Assembly: GCF_022347785.1 (NCBI RefSeq)
Contig: NZ_JAKRGA010000006.1
Span: 62,001-126,000 of the forward strand
Length of the DNA stretch: 64,000 nucleotides
Reading direction: 5' to 3'
Origin: Psychrobium sp. MM17-31
Lineage (GTDB): Bacteria > Pseudomonadota > Gammaproteobacteria > Enterobacterales > Psychrobiaceae
Part shown: in pieces, positions 37,042 through 46,348 of the stretch
Position numbering within the stretch: the stretch's first letter is position 1
Layout of the letters: every line of letters begins with the position of its first letter
Translations under genes and position numbers: made by a program
The notes under the pieces: model-generated
Databases searched by the model: none
Seen by the model: only the letters and a program-made list of their open reading frames with translations
Told to the model about the DNA's origin: nothing

Positions 37042-37117
37042 GCACCACATTGATCAGTTGGTTGCACCATATTGGTGCGAAGGTGTTGTTCCTTATTCAA
37101 CTGCTACAAATTGGTGC
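37042..37117. promoter_or_regulatory. Cluster of three NtrC-like sites upstream of glnA
   Basis: A perfect site GCACCATATTGGTGC lies at 37064-37078, flanked by two weaker ones: GCACCACATTGATCA at 37042-37056 and GCTACAAATTGGTGC at 37103-37117. Their centres are about 98, 120 and 159 bp upstream of the predicted glnA start, the usual enhancer distance. They also lie 181-256 bp from the typA start. Confidence 0.85.
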
Positions 37118-37297
37118 GGTGTGTACTGGTTCAATATTCTCGTCACAATCTGTGGTTAGAATGCTAAATAGATAGCTTTTGAGGTGACAAGTCTGTAGAA
37201 TTTGCCGCCTAATTTTTGTACCAGACGCAATGCGCGGCTGGTATCCATGGTTTTGAATAGTCAGGCTGAGCTGATTATTCCTATTTAGGCGAAATGT

Positions 37298-39127
37298 ATG
37301 TCAAATAATATTACTGATATCAGCAAGTTGCGTAACGTTGCAATCATTGCTCACGTTGACCACGGTAAAACGACTCTGGTTGATAAACTGTTAGCACAAT
37401 CTGGTACGGTTGAGTCTCGCGGCGAAGCCGAAGAGCGCGTAATGGATTCAAACGATCTTGAAAAAGAGCGTGGTATTACCATCTTGGCAAAACCAACGGC
37501 CATTAACTGGAATGATCACCGCATCAACATCGTAGATACTCCAGGACACGCCGATTTCGGTGGTGAAGTAGAGCGTATCATGTCGATGGTAGACTCGGTA
37601 TTACTACTAGTAGACGCAGTTGATGGCCCTATGCCACAAACGCGTTTCGTAACGCAGAAAGCGTTCGCGCAAGGTTTGAAACCAATCGTTGTTATTAACA
37701 AAATTGACCGTCCAGGCGCACGTCCTGATTGGGTTATGGATCAAATCTTCGATCTATTCGATAACCTAGGTGCAACTGACGAGCAGTTAGATTTCACGAC
37801 TGTTTACGCTTCGGCACTAAACGGTTGGGCAACGATGGATGCCGACGAGCCAACAGATAACATGAATGCGTTATTCGATGCGATTCTAGAAAACGTATCT
37901 GCACCAGATGCTGATCCTGCTGGCGATTTCCAAATGCAAATCTCACAGCTAGATTACAACTCTTACGTAGGTGTAATCGGTGTTGGCCGTATCAAGCGCG
38001 GTGTAGTTAAGCCAAACCAACAAGTTGTTGTTTCTATGGCTGACGGTTCTACTCGTAAAGGTAAAGTGGGTACGGTAATGGGTTACTTAGGCCTTGACCG
38101 TATGGAAGTTGATGAAGCACATGCTGGTAACATCGTAGCTATCACTGGTTTAGGCGAGTTAAAAATCTCTGACACTATCTGTTCAGTTGATAACGTAGAG
38201 CCATTACCAGCGCTATCTGTTGATGAGCCAACAGTTACCATGACATTCCAAGTAAACAACTCACCGTTTGCCGGTAAAGAAGGTAAATTCGTTACTTCAC
38301 GCAACATTCACGAGCGTTTAGAACAAGAACTTGTACACAACGTAGCATTACGCGTTGAGCAAGGAGACGATCCAGATAAGTTCCGTGTATCTGGTCGTGG
38401 TGAGCTTCACTTAGGCGTATTAATCGAAAACATGCGTCGTGAAGGTTTCGAGCTTGCGATTTCTCGTCCAGAAGTAATCATCAAAGAAGTTGATGGCGTG
38501 AAAATGGAGCCAATGGAAAAAGTTACCGTTGATATCGAAGAAGAGCATCAAGGTTCGGTAATGGAGAAGTTGGGTCTGCGTAAAGCGGTAATGAACAACA
38601 TGCAGCTTGACGGTAAAGGCCGTGTACGTATCGATTTTGATATGCCTTCACGTGGTTTAATCGGCTTCCAAACTGAGTTTATGTCATTAACGTCTGGTTC
38701 TGGTCTTCTATACCACACGTTTGAAGAGTACGCAGAGCACAAAGGTGGCGACATCGGTCAACGTCAAAACGGTGTACTAATCTCTAACGCGACTGGTAAA
38801 GCACTGACTTACGCACTGTTTAACCTACAGCAACGCGGTCGTCTATTCACCAACCACGGTGACGAGATTTACGAAGGTCAGATTCTAGGTATTCACAGCC
38901 GTGAAAACGACTTAACAGTTAACGCGCTTAAAGGTAAGCAGCTAACTAACGTTCGTGCCTCTGGTACTGATGACGCGCAAGTTCTAACGCCGCCAATCGT
39001 TTACACACTAGAGCAAGCACTAGAGTTTATCGATGACGATGAGCTAGTAGAAGTTACACCAGAAAGCATCCGTATTCGTAAGAAGCTATTAACGGAAAGT
39101 GATCGTAAACGCGCAAGTCGCGGTTAA
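37298..39127 (+). CDS. typA: Ribosome-associated GTPase TypA/BipA
   Basis: TypA is a translational GTPase that binds the ribosome and supports 50S assembly and growth in the cold. The 609-residue protein has the G1 motif [10 protein letters not shown]2 RGITILAK, G3 DTPGHADF and G4 NKIDRP, followed by elongation factor-like domains and the TypA-specific C-terminus ([14 protein letters not shown]). It is divergent from glnA, the standard glnA-typA arrangement in gammaproteobacteria. Confidence 0.98.
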   Translation: MSNNITDISKLRNVAIIAHVDHGKTTLVDKLLAQSGTVESRGEAEERVMDSNDLEKERGITILAKPTAINWNDHRINIVDTPGHADFGGEVERIMSMVDSVLLLVDAVDGPMPQTRFVTQKAFAQGLKPIVVINKIDRPGARPDWVMDQIFDLFDNLGATDEQLDFTTVYASALNGWATMDADEPTDNMNALFDAILENVSAPDADPAGDFQMQISQLDYNSYVGVIGVGRIKRGVVKPNQQVVVSMADGSTRKGKVGTVMGYLGLDRMEVDEAHAGNIVAITGLGELKISDTICSVDNVEPLPALSVDEPTVTMTFQVNNSPFAGKEGKFVTSRNIHERLEQELVHNVALRVEQGDDPDKFRVSGRGELHLGVLIENMRREGFELAISRPEVIIKEVDGVKMEPMEKVTVDIEEEHQGSVMEKLGLRKAVMNNMQLDGKGRVRIDFDMPSRGLIGFQTEFMSLTSGSGLLYHTFEEYAEHKGGDIGQRQNGVLISNATGKALTYALFNLQQRGRLFTNHGDEIYEGQILGIHSRENDLTVNALKGKQLTNVRASGTDDAQVLTPPIVYTLEQALEFIDDDELVEVTPESIRIRKKLLTESDRKRASRG

Positions 39128-39154
39128 TCACTAGCTAACCTGAGCTAAACTAAA

Positions 39155-39181
39155 GAGGCCGACATTATGTCGGCCTTTTTT
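39155..39181 (+). terminator. Intrinsic terminator after typA
   Basis: AGGCCGACA, loop TTA, TGTCGGCCT, then TTTTT. Confidence 0.92.
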
Positions 39182-39202
39182 ATTGTGCGGGTTTTAATAC
39201 AG

Positions 39203-40447
39203 TTAATTCATTTGCGGCATATCGCAATCTTCGAGATGTTCAGCCCATTCGATGGCTGCTTGGTAATGTTTGTTAACGGTTTCAATAGGAACGCGTAACT
39301 TCATGGCTTCGCGCTCAGACTGATGCCAGCTGCCGCGCTCTAAATATTTTATAGTTCTAAGGGCCATACTGATTGGCGATTGGGATATGTCGTCTTCGTC
39401 GTGTAGTGTTTCACAAATTGCATCATCTAATGATAAACGTTCGGTAACATCGCGCATTGGAATATCGAGAATGGCGTCGATCAGTGAAAACATTCCCACC
39501 ATAAAGGCTTGATCGCAAAACTTAGGCGCGATTTCATTAATAATGCTCTCGCAGAATTTGGCGCGAGTGGCACAAATTTGAATGAGTTCAGGCGGTTTTT
39601 CTTGCGCTAGAACAGCCGTAAAAAACAGTGAAATAAGCTCTTTGAGCTGCAGTTCACCCATGTAAGTGATGGCTTGTTTTACTGAAGTGATTTTCCCTTT
39701 GATGGGGAAGATGCCAGAGTTGACGTAGCACAACAGTTTATAAACCAAATTGCAGTCGCGCTCTAACAGTTCTATGACTTTTTTATGGTTGATGTTGGGT
39801 TTACTGACTTCGTTAAATAGCATCACCAATAGCATTTGTGTCGATTCTATTTCTTGGCTTTGCTTCATTTCGGGTTGGCAAAAATAATAGCCTTGAAACA
39901 AATGAAATCCCATATCGACGGCTTGTTGGTATTCCTCTTGTGTTTCGACTTTTTCTGCCAGTAATTTTATCTTGGTCTTAGCGAGTAATTCTGTCACCAA
40001 GGGCTCGATTGTTTTGAGCGGCGTGTGTTGAATATCAAACTTAATGACCCGAACAACGGTTAAAAAACGTTTCCATTCAGGCTTGTAGACAAAATCGTCA
40101 AGGGCTATAGAGTAGCCTGATTTTACTAGCTCCTTACACACCTTAAACACTTCATCAGTTGGGCGAACGTCTTCCAAAATTTCAATGAGGATTTCGTTTT
40201 TAGGCAATAGAAAAGGTAAGCGTTTTAATAGGGATTCTTCAGAAAAATTGATTAATGCGCGTTTACCGCAAGTAAAAGGGCGAATCCCTTTGTTGAAGTA
40301 GGTTCGGCCAATCAACTTGGAAGTCGCTTCGTGGTGATCGGTATTTTCAGGATAGGCGTTTCTAGGCCCTTCCCGAAAGAAGAGCTCATAAGCAGAAACT
40401 TGTTGCTTTCTGTTTAAGATAGCTTGCCGTGCAATGAAAACGTCCAT
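39203..40447 (-). CDS. EAL/HDOD-domain signalling protein, probably inactive as phosphodiesterase
   Basis: 414 residues from the ATG at 40447. The N-terminal half is an EAL-type domain (FIARQAILNRKQQVSAYELFFR; SIALDDF; IKFDI; LLAEKVET; GYYFCQP). The catalytic EAL glutamate motif reads YELFFR and several metal ligands differ, so cyclic-di-GMP hydrolysis is unlikely. The C-terminal half (after KPNINHKKVIELLERD) is an HDOD domain, a degenerate HD fold. Such EAL-HDOD proteins (YuxH/CdgJ-like) affect motility or adhesion in Vibrio. No partner gene is nearby. Confidence 0.85.
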   Translation of the reverse strand: MDVFIARQAILNRKQQVSAYELFFREGPRNAYPENTDHHEATSKLIGRTYFNKGIRPFTCGKRALINFSEESLLKRLPFLLPKNEILIEILEDVRPTDEVFKVCKELVKSGYSIALDDFVYKPEWKRFLTVVRVIKFDIQHTPLKTIEPLVTELLAKTKIKLLAEKVETQEEYQQAVDMGFHLFQGYYFCQPEMKQSQEIESTQMLLVMLFNEVSKPNINHKKVIELLERDCNLVYKLLCYVNSGIFPIKGKITSVKQAITYMGELQLKELISLFFTAVLAQEKPPELIQICATRAKFCESIINEIAPKFCDQAFMVGMFSLIDAILDIPMRDVTERLSLDDAICETLHDEDDISQSPISMALRTIKYLERGSWHQSEREAMKLRVPIETVNKHYQAAIEWAEHLEDCDMPQMN

Positions 40448-40546
40448 AACCAAACCGAAATTAAGGTGAATTTACAACCTAAGATAATTATTTAGTATTG
40501 TAAACCGTTAGTACCTAAATCAATGGTCTAATCAGCCGATGAGTGG

Positions 40547-41023
40547 CTATTCGACAAATATCGCCATTTCCTCACCGATTTGTTTACGCATTTCCATTAG
40601 TTTGATGGCTGTGGCGTGTTGTTTCTTGTCTTCGTCGCTCTCTGGAGTCCAAGTAGGCACTTGAATAGACTCTCCGTGCTCGTCGACTGCTACCATAATC
40701 ACGATACAGTGAGTGGTAAGTCGTTTATTAAGAGACTTTGGATCACAGGCATTTACTTCTAGTGCAATGTGCATTGAAGACTTTCCGGTGTAAATGACCT
40801 TGCCAGTCACCTCAACTAGGCTACCGACGTGAATCGGCGATACAAATCGAATGCCACCTGCATAAGCCGTTATACAATAGCGACCACTCCAGCCAGCAGC
40901 CGTTGCGTAGGCCGCCAAGTCAATCCATTTCATTACCGCACCGCCGTGTACCTTGCCGCCAAAATTAACGTCTTGAGGCTCGGCTAAAAAGCGCAATGTA
41001 AGTTCGCGTTGTGGTTTATTCAT
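40547..41023 (-). CDS. Acyl-CoA thioesterase, hotdog family
   Basis: 158 residues of the YciA/acyl-CoA hydrolase type. Seen are FGGKVHGGAVMKWIDLAAYATA, in which the aspartate is the expected catalytic residue, and TAYAGGIRFVSPIHVGSLVEV on the long strand. AAGGAA precedes the ATG. It probably hydrolyses short- or medium-chain acyl-CoA in the cytosol. It is a separate gene from the PaaI-like protein at 29333 and is only distantly similar to it. Confidence 0.87.
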   Translation of the reverse strand: MNKPQRELTLRFLAEPQDVNFGGKVHGGAVMKWIDLAAYATAAGWSGRYCITAYAGGIRFVSPIHVGSLVEVTGKVIYTGKSSMHIALEVNACDPKSLNKRLTTHCIVIMVAVDEHGESIQVPTWTPESDEDKKQHATAIKLMEMRKQIGEEMAIFVE

Positions 41024-41098
41024 GGAATTTCCTTGGACTGTCGGATAAGCAGGTTTAAATAATCTTATGATCTAATGGGGGAATTTACTAGTAGCGGC

Positions 41099-41346
41099 TT
41101 ACAGTGAAACAAAACCTTCAGACCAGTGAGTCTTATCTAATGGATATTCATCAATATAAAATCCACTCTTGCCGATGTTCTCATCACTTGTGATGAGCTG
41201 TGGATAATCTACGAATCCGCTTTCTGTGATGAGCTGATTAATGGCAGCAATGGCTTTTTCGCGAGATTGATAGACGCCAATAATTTCACGTCTTCAGTAT
41301 CACTATCAACAACATGGAGATGCTGTAGGATAAATACGTTATTCAT
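41099..41346 (-). pseudogene. Frameshifted small gene, DUF7336-like
   Basis: From the ATG at 41346 the product reads MNNVFILQHLHVVDSDTEDVK, then stops making sense. In the other frame the match continues as IIGVYQSREKAIAAIN and ends in GFYIDEYPLDKTHWSEGFVSL before a stop at 41099. Restoring one A in the AAA at 41284-41286 gives one 82-residue protein. The order (HxH...DVKIIGVY-S...IDEY-LDK-HW-EGF) resembles the small DUF7336 family, whose function is unknown. Its ATG overlaps the end of the EamA transporter gene, so the two were probably co-transcribed. Whether the lost base is real or a sequencing error cannot be told. Confidence 0.75.
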
Positions 41347-42205
41347 TGGTTGCTGCGGTTTTATTAAAGAAGCAATTTAACCATAACGAAAATAAAATAA
41401 TTGCGCCGCCAATGACAAGACGAGTTAAGTCCTCATCGCGATTCCAAATGAGAATATTAACCACCAAGCCTGCAGGCACTAGGGCGTTATTCATTACCGC
41501 TAAGGTGCCAGAGCTAACGAGGGTAGCACCTTTATTCCACGCGAAATAACCAAGACCTGAGGCGATAACACCAAGGTAAATCAAAATGCCCCATTGCGTA
41601 TTGGTGGTCGGCAGTTTTTCTGTATTGCCAAAGAGGGCGAATAAAAATAGCGCGACAATAAAAGCGCCAATGTAAAACAAACCAAATACGGTGGATTGCT
41701 TAATATCGTCTGGTTGTGATTCCATCACTCGCTTATACGCTACTTGGCCTAAGGCAAAGCTAATGTTAGCTCCTTGCACTATGGCAAATCCCAGCAAGAA
41801 ACCATCGTTAACGCCTTGATACTTTATGGTCATCGCGCCAAAAACTGCGGTAATGGCACTGATTAAAAAGCCGAATGAAAATCGCTTATGGCTGATGTCG
41901 TAAAACAAGGTGACATAGATAGGAGTTAGTACGGTAAACAGCAGAACCTCTGGTACCGACAAATACAAAAAGGATTGATAGTAAAAACAATACATCAAGC
42001 CGAGCTGCACTCCGCCTATGGCCATAATTTTTAGGGCTAACGGTTTGGCAACATTGCGCAGTTTAAGCAATGGCAGAAATAACACCATAGCCAATGCAAT
42101 TCGGGTTAGTGCTGAAAACCAAGCATCAACTTGGCCTGCGAGATAAACGCCAATTAAACTAAATGAAAAGGCCCAAAGGATGGTGGTGGCTACAAGATAG
42201 TTCAT
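41339..42205 (-). CDS. EamA/DMT-family transporter
   Basis: 288 residues with about ten hydrophobic helices, the two-repeat DMT/EamA fold. The first half ends near LLGFAIVQGANISFALGQVAYKR and the second begins with VFGLFYIGAFIVALFLF. Members export amino acids, nucleobases or other metabolites; the substrate is not predictable here. The final codons overlap the start of the frameshifted gene by 8 bp. It is 15 bp downstream of fdxA on the same strand. Confidence 0.88.
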   Translation of the reverse strand: MNYLVATTILWAFSFSLIGVYLAGQVDAWFSALTRIALAMVLFLPLLKLRNVAKPLALKIMAIGGVQLGLMYCFYYQSFLYLSVPEVLLFTVLTPIYVTLFYDISHKRFSFGFLISAITAVFGAMTIKYQGVNDGFLLGFAIVQGANISFALGQVAYKRVMESQPDDIKQSTVFGLFYIGAFIVALFLFALFGNTEKLPTTNTQWGILIYLGVIASGLGYFAWNKGATLVSSGTLAVMNNALVPAGLVVNILIWNRDEDLTRLVIGGAIILFSLWLNCFFNKTAATNE

Positions 42206-42220
42206 GGCGTTTTAATCATT

Positions 42221-42547
42221 TTATTCGACAATGAGTTGGTCGATTTTATTAGGTACGCCATTAACTTTATCGGCATCTGGCAGTGGAGAAATCACATCGG
42301 TTATTTTTGGCCACACTTCACTGAGTTCGGCATTTAATTCTTTAAATTGCTCTTGACCAGTTGGTAGCTCATCTTCTTGAAAAATGGCATCAGCAGGGCA
42401 CTCAGGCGCACATAAATCACAATCGATACAATCAATTGGGTTAATCGCGAGAAAGTTAGGTCCTTCGTGAAAGGCATCGGCAGGACACACGGCAACACAG
42501 TCGGTGTATTTACAAGCAATACAGTTGTCGGTGACTACAAAGGCCAT
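42221..42547 (-). CDS. fdxA: Ferredoxin FdxA, 3Fe-4S/4Fe-4S type
   Basis: A 108-residue ferredoxin. The cysteine pattern has [14 protein letters not shown] for the first cluster and [12 protein letters not shown] for the second. The extended C-terminal tail after the second cluster is typical of the 7Fe ferredoxins annotated as FdxA. AGGAAT precedes the ATG. It transfers electrons in the cytosol; its partners are unknown, and no dedicated oxidoreductase is adjacent. Confidence 0.93.
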   Translation of the reverse strand: MAFVVTDNCIACKYTDCVAVCPADAFHEGPNFLAINPIDCIDCDLCAPECPADAIFQEDELPTGQEQFKELNAELSEVWPKITDVISPLPDADKVNGVPNKIDQLIVE

Positions 42548-42659
42548 GAATGATTCCTAAATTGATAAGTGTGGAAATTTTTAGGGATCTTACTTACTGA
42601 AATATTAATTTCAATCTTTAGCAATGGGAATTGTGAGTGTTGATTCTATTTAGTTGTAA

Positions 42660-42689
42660 TAAAAAAGCCATTCGTTCGAATGGCTTTTT
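42660..42689 (-). terminator. Intrinsic terminator after the large lipoprotein gene
   Basis: AGCCATTCG, loop AA (minus strand), CGAATGGCT, with A and T runs on both sides; it may be bidirectional. Confidence 0.9.
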
Positions 42690-42697
42690 TAGCATGG

Positions 42698-45600
42698 TTA
42701 TTCTTGAGAAGCGTCAAGAAGCCCATCACCGTCACTATCTGAATCCGGTAGAATGGATAGTTTTATTAATTCATGGTGATCGTCGAGCAATTTTATCCAA
42801 AATGTATCTGTAGAGTCTTGCGCATAATAAATTGCAACGTTGGAATTTTGGGATTTATCTATCGAAATTTGATTTACTCGCATCAGTTTCAATTTATTGT
42901 CTGAGGTTATTTCCCATATATATACAGAAGCTGAGCCGTTAACTACATCAGTCATGGATATAAATCTGTTGTTATTTATACCCGATATCGTTAATTTCCC
43001 TTTTATACTCGTGTCATCCGTAACTATTAAACTTTCGTCCGTTTTATCCGCTTTAAGTACAGATAATGTCGTTTCTTCAGAATCAGAATCGAATTTAGAA
43101 CCTATTCCAATTAAAGAGTTTTTTGCAAACTTTGTAGTGAGTGATGGATTAGAATTATCAACGATTTTTAAGTCGTCTTCGGAATACATAACAGTTTTGT
43201 CACCGACATTTAAACTATCATGATAAGGACTAAAAAATGCGGTACTCCATTGGTCATAGAAAGGTCTATTAAATGTGGAATCTAAGTACAATGAAGTTAC
43301 AAACTCAACTTTCTGTTCATTTTTGTTAACTTTATAAAGAGATATGAAATACTCCCTAACTGTCGACTCTGCGCTTGTTGTGTGACGTTCATAGGTGATT
43401 ATATATTTACCGTCTTGGCTGATAGATGCTCTAAACAACCTATAAGGCATTGAGTCTTCATGACGAATTGAATCTAATTCGGACTTTTCAGTGATGGATT
43501 TTGATTCATCGTTAAAGGAAGTAAAGAAATATGAGAAGCCTAATCCTTCTCCTGCTTCCAAATTGTTCACTAAAGTAATAATAGTGTCCGAATCAACTTG
43601 AAGATGAGAATTGACAGAGAAGTTACGATCGTCTTTATTGGCTTTTTGAATAACGGAAGTCTCGGTCGAATTCACATCATAGAAATTCAAATAAACATTA
43701 CTCAAAAGGCCAAAGGAATGTGAAGCACCTACTACAGAGTTTTCTTTGACGATTAATGGAGTGAAGTTCGCCAAATTTTTCATACCAAAATTTTGCTGAG
43801 TAACTTGAGGGGACTCCTTTGATACTTTTCGTCCAAGAATACTGTTCTCATAAAAGTCGAGCCATAAGAACGTATCATTTGTAGAGCTAAACTCAATATC
43901 TGTGTATTGTCCTCTATTCAATTCTTGAGTATACAGTTTTGAAAAGTTTTCATCAGAGGATGAACGAGACAATACGTTTAGTTCTGAATCACCTGCATTA
44001 GCGCTTATGAGTGCCAGGCTTTTACCATCTGGAGAAGTGTCAATAGAAGTATGTAAAACATTTCTATCGACGGTTGTATCATCAAATATATTGACTGTGT
44101 AGTTTGCACTTAACTCTCCAGAAACACTGTAAGTTAAAATGTGTAATTTATCTGTGCTTGCGAAATACAGTTCATTATTTGTTTTCGATGCTTTTAATAC
44201 CGACTGAGTCTCATGATATTCACCGGCATCGATAGTTAAGCTAGTGTGGCTTTCAACCGAGCCTTCTTGTCCAATTTGAAACGAATAAATTGTATCTTGG
44301 CGAGGAGTCCAAAATAGATATTTTGCATCATGTGAAATATCAAAACTTTGATCGTAATTGTATACGTTTGTTTCCGGCAGCAGATATGTGTGCTTGTTGC
44401 TAATAAATCCGGTGTGTGGATTAATTTCTAAGGTTACAACTCTAACCTCTGATTGGTTATTTATTGATGCAGGTGTTGGATGTATTGCATATAAGTATTT
44501 GTTATCTGGAGTTGTCACTAGAATATCGGCAATATTATGGTATGTGTCGAATTCAATTGTATTAATGTGAGTTGGAACCCCAGTGACTTTATTGAGTGAA
44601 AAAGCTTTGATGAAATTTCGTGTTAATTGGTCTGGATGATATTGTCTAACTGACCAATACATATAATTTCCATCTTTAGAAATTATGGTGTGTTCAGATG
44701 TTAATCGACTCCCCTTGTCGAATACAGTTTTATCTTCAAATCCCAGCTTTTCAATTGGTAGTATTTCATAGTTGTTTGTAGGTAAGGCATCACTATCTAA
44801 TTGTGCAATGATAATTCCATGCGCACTTCCTGTGTAGGCAAACCTGTCATCTGGGCTAATTGTGAAGTCAAATGAAGAGTCTAAATCGCCATTGCTGATT
44901 TCGTACATTTTTTTAGTGAAAATATCTTCTTTACCATCACCATTATCGTCAGTATCTTCATTATTACCAATGCCATCTTTATCTGAATCGTACTGCTCTT
45001 TTGCATTGTAAGGAAATGCATCAGAGCTATCTTCAACATTGTCATTGTCGTCATCAGTATCTGCATTGTTTCCGATGTTATCACCATCTGAATCCAACCA
45101 TTCTGTTTCGTCATGTGGGAATGCATCTTCTAGATCAATGGTACCGTCATTATCACTATCTTTGACGAGTGTTTTGTCTAATTTTAACTCTCTTTCTGTT
45201 GAATCGTATAACGACGAATTGGTTTGATTAATCTTGGCAATAAAACTATCTACTGTTTCTGGATCTTGAATGAGTCCAATCGTAGAAGTAATCCCTTCAG
45301 GCAATGATTGCTCAGCGTTGTCGACGACCACTTTGATCACTGTAGCTAGTTTTAAAAGCTCTTTATTATTTATTTCTAATGATAATTTTTTTAATGTTTC
45401 TTCATCGGTGATTGAGCTATTTTTACGTTGTAATAAAACAAACTTAGCTGTCGTGACATTAGTGATATTTAAATCTAAATTCTTTTCATTTGAGACAGCG
45501 TTATTATCATCCGCTTGTGCTTTTAGCGTTTTGATGGATGGTATAAGCGAAACGAACTCAACATTAGACTGAGATTCTGATGTGCCAAAGGCTCTCAATT

Positions 45601-46153
45601 CTACTAAGGCATTTTCTAGTGAATCATCAACTGATAATTCAATAGAATACTCGCCATTTTCATTACCATTAGTAGTAAAGCTTGCGCTGCCGATTTTGAT
45701 ATCGACTTTAGGGTTGGAAATAATTTCGTCTGTGACCAAGCCACTTATTGTTACGGTCGACGTTCTATTAACAAGCGAGATCGTGATGTCTTGTGTTGTT
45801 TCGGCGTTGTCGTTATCGGTAACAGTTAATGTTAGTACAGCTTCAGAGGGTTTGGTAATGGCGCTTGCGGTAATAGAAACTTCATCAGTGGTCTCATTTG
45901 CTAGCGTAAGGTTGTCGCCAGACTTGATTGACCAAGAATAGCTTTGAATTGTGCCATCGCCGTCTGTTGCATCGGCTTTTAGTGCTAGTGTTTCCGATTC
46001 TATTAGCGTTTGTGGTGAAATCGCTGCAATCGTTGGGGCCTGATTTGGAGAAGGAGGAGTTGGTGTAGAATCATTTGAGCTTCCGCCACCACCGCATGCA
46101 CCTAATAACAAGATCGAGCTAATTAAGCCCATTGCTTTACAACGTTCTTTCAT
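42698..46153 (-). CDS. Very large lipoprotein with PKD-like and calcium-binding repeats and a beta-propeller-like region
   Basis: 1151 residues with AGGGA before the ATG. The N-terminus is a lipoprotein signal (SSILLLGACGG). A PKD/REJ-like domain follows (NQAPTIAAISPQTLIE...DGTIQSYSW). Around residues 326-410 are several thrombospondin type-3 calcium repeats (DSDNDGTID, DSDGDNIGNN, DSDKDGIGNN). Residues from about 410 to near the end consist of repeated strands such as SPDDRFAYTGS, TPDNKYLYAI, SHDAKYLFW and SQDGKYIITY, i.e. a propeller-like repeat. A last calcium-type motif (DSDGDGLLD) closes the protein. Its base composition is clearly more AT-rich than its neighbours, suggesting transfer or relaxed constraint. 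It is probably an exposed outer-membrane lipoprotein of unknown role. Confidence 0.82.
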   Translation of the reverse strand: MKERCKAMGLISSILLLGACGGGGSSNDSTPTPPSPNQAPTIAAISPQTLIESETLALKADATDGDGTIQSYSWSIKSGDNLTLANETTDEVSITASAITKPSEAVLTLTVTDNDNAETTQDITISLVNRTSTVTISGLVTDEIISNPKVDIKIGSASFTTNGNENGEYSIELSVDDSLENALVELRAFGTSESQSNVEFVSLIPSIKTLKAQADDNNAVSNEKNLDLNITNVTTAKFVLLQRKNSSITDEETLKKLSLEINNKELLKLATVIKVVVDNAEQSLPEGITSTIGLIQDPETVDSFIAKINQTNSSLYDSTERELKLDKTLVKDSDNDGTIDLEDAFPHDETEWLDSDGDNIGNNADTDDDNDNVEDSSDAFPYNAKEQYDSDKDGIGNNEDTDDNGDGKEDIFTKKMYEISNGDLDSSFDFTISPDDRFAYTGSAHGIIIAQLDSDALPTNNYEILPIEKLGFEDKTVFDKGSRLTSEHTIISKDGNYMYWSVRQYHPDQLTRNFIKAFSLNKVTGVPTHINTIEFDTYHNIADILVTTPDNKYLYAIHPTPASINNQSEVRVVTLEINPHTGFISNKHTYLLPETNVYNYDQSFDISHDAKYLFWTPRQDTIYSFQIGQEGSVESHTSLTIDAGEYHETQSVLKASKTNNELYFASTDKLHILTYSVSGELSANYTVNIFDDTTVDRNVLHTSIDTSPDGKSLALISANAGDSELNVLSRSSSDENFSKLYTQELNRGQYTDIEFSSTNDTFLWLDFYENSILGRKVSKESPQVTQQNFGMKNLANFTPLIVKENSVVGASHSFGLLSNVYLNFYDVNSTETSVIQKANKDDRNFSVNSHLQVDSDTIITLVNNLEAGEGLGFSYFFTSFNDESKSITEKSELDSIRHEDSMPYRLFRASISQDGKYIITYERHTTSAESTVREYFISLYKVNKNEQKVEFVTSLYLDSTFNRPFYDQWSTAFFSPYHDSLNVGDKTVMYSEDDLKIVDNSNPSLTTKFAKNSLIGIGSKFDSDSEETTLSVLKADKTDESLIVTDDTSIKGKLTISGINNNRFISMTDVVNGSASVYIWEITSDNKLKLMRVNQISIDKSQNSNVAIYYAQDSTDTFWIKLLDDHHELIKLSILPDSDSDGDGLLDASQE

Positions 46154-46348
46154 TTGTTGTCCCTAACTTTAATGGTTTTAAAATTTCGGACCAAGTATAG
46201 TTGATTAATCATTCTTATAACAAGCACATAAATAATTTTTTAAATAGAGCGATCACACTACAGGATTTGTTTTTCTTACCTAGATAAAAATGCATTACAA
46301 TACCTGCCAAATTTTTACTATAGCCAAGTAACATATCAGGATAGCTCG

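Noticed and set aside
45270-45572. 100-residue frame antisense to the calcium-repeat lipoprotein
   Set aside because: Shadow of the AT-rich coding strand; no homologous features.
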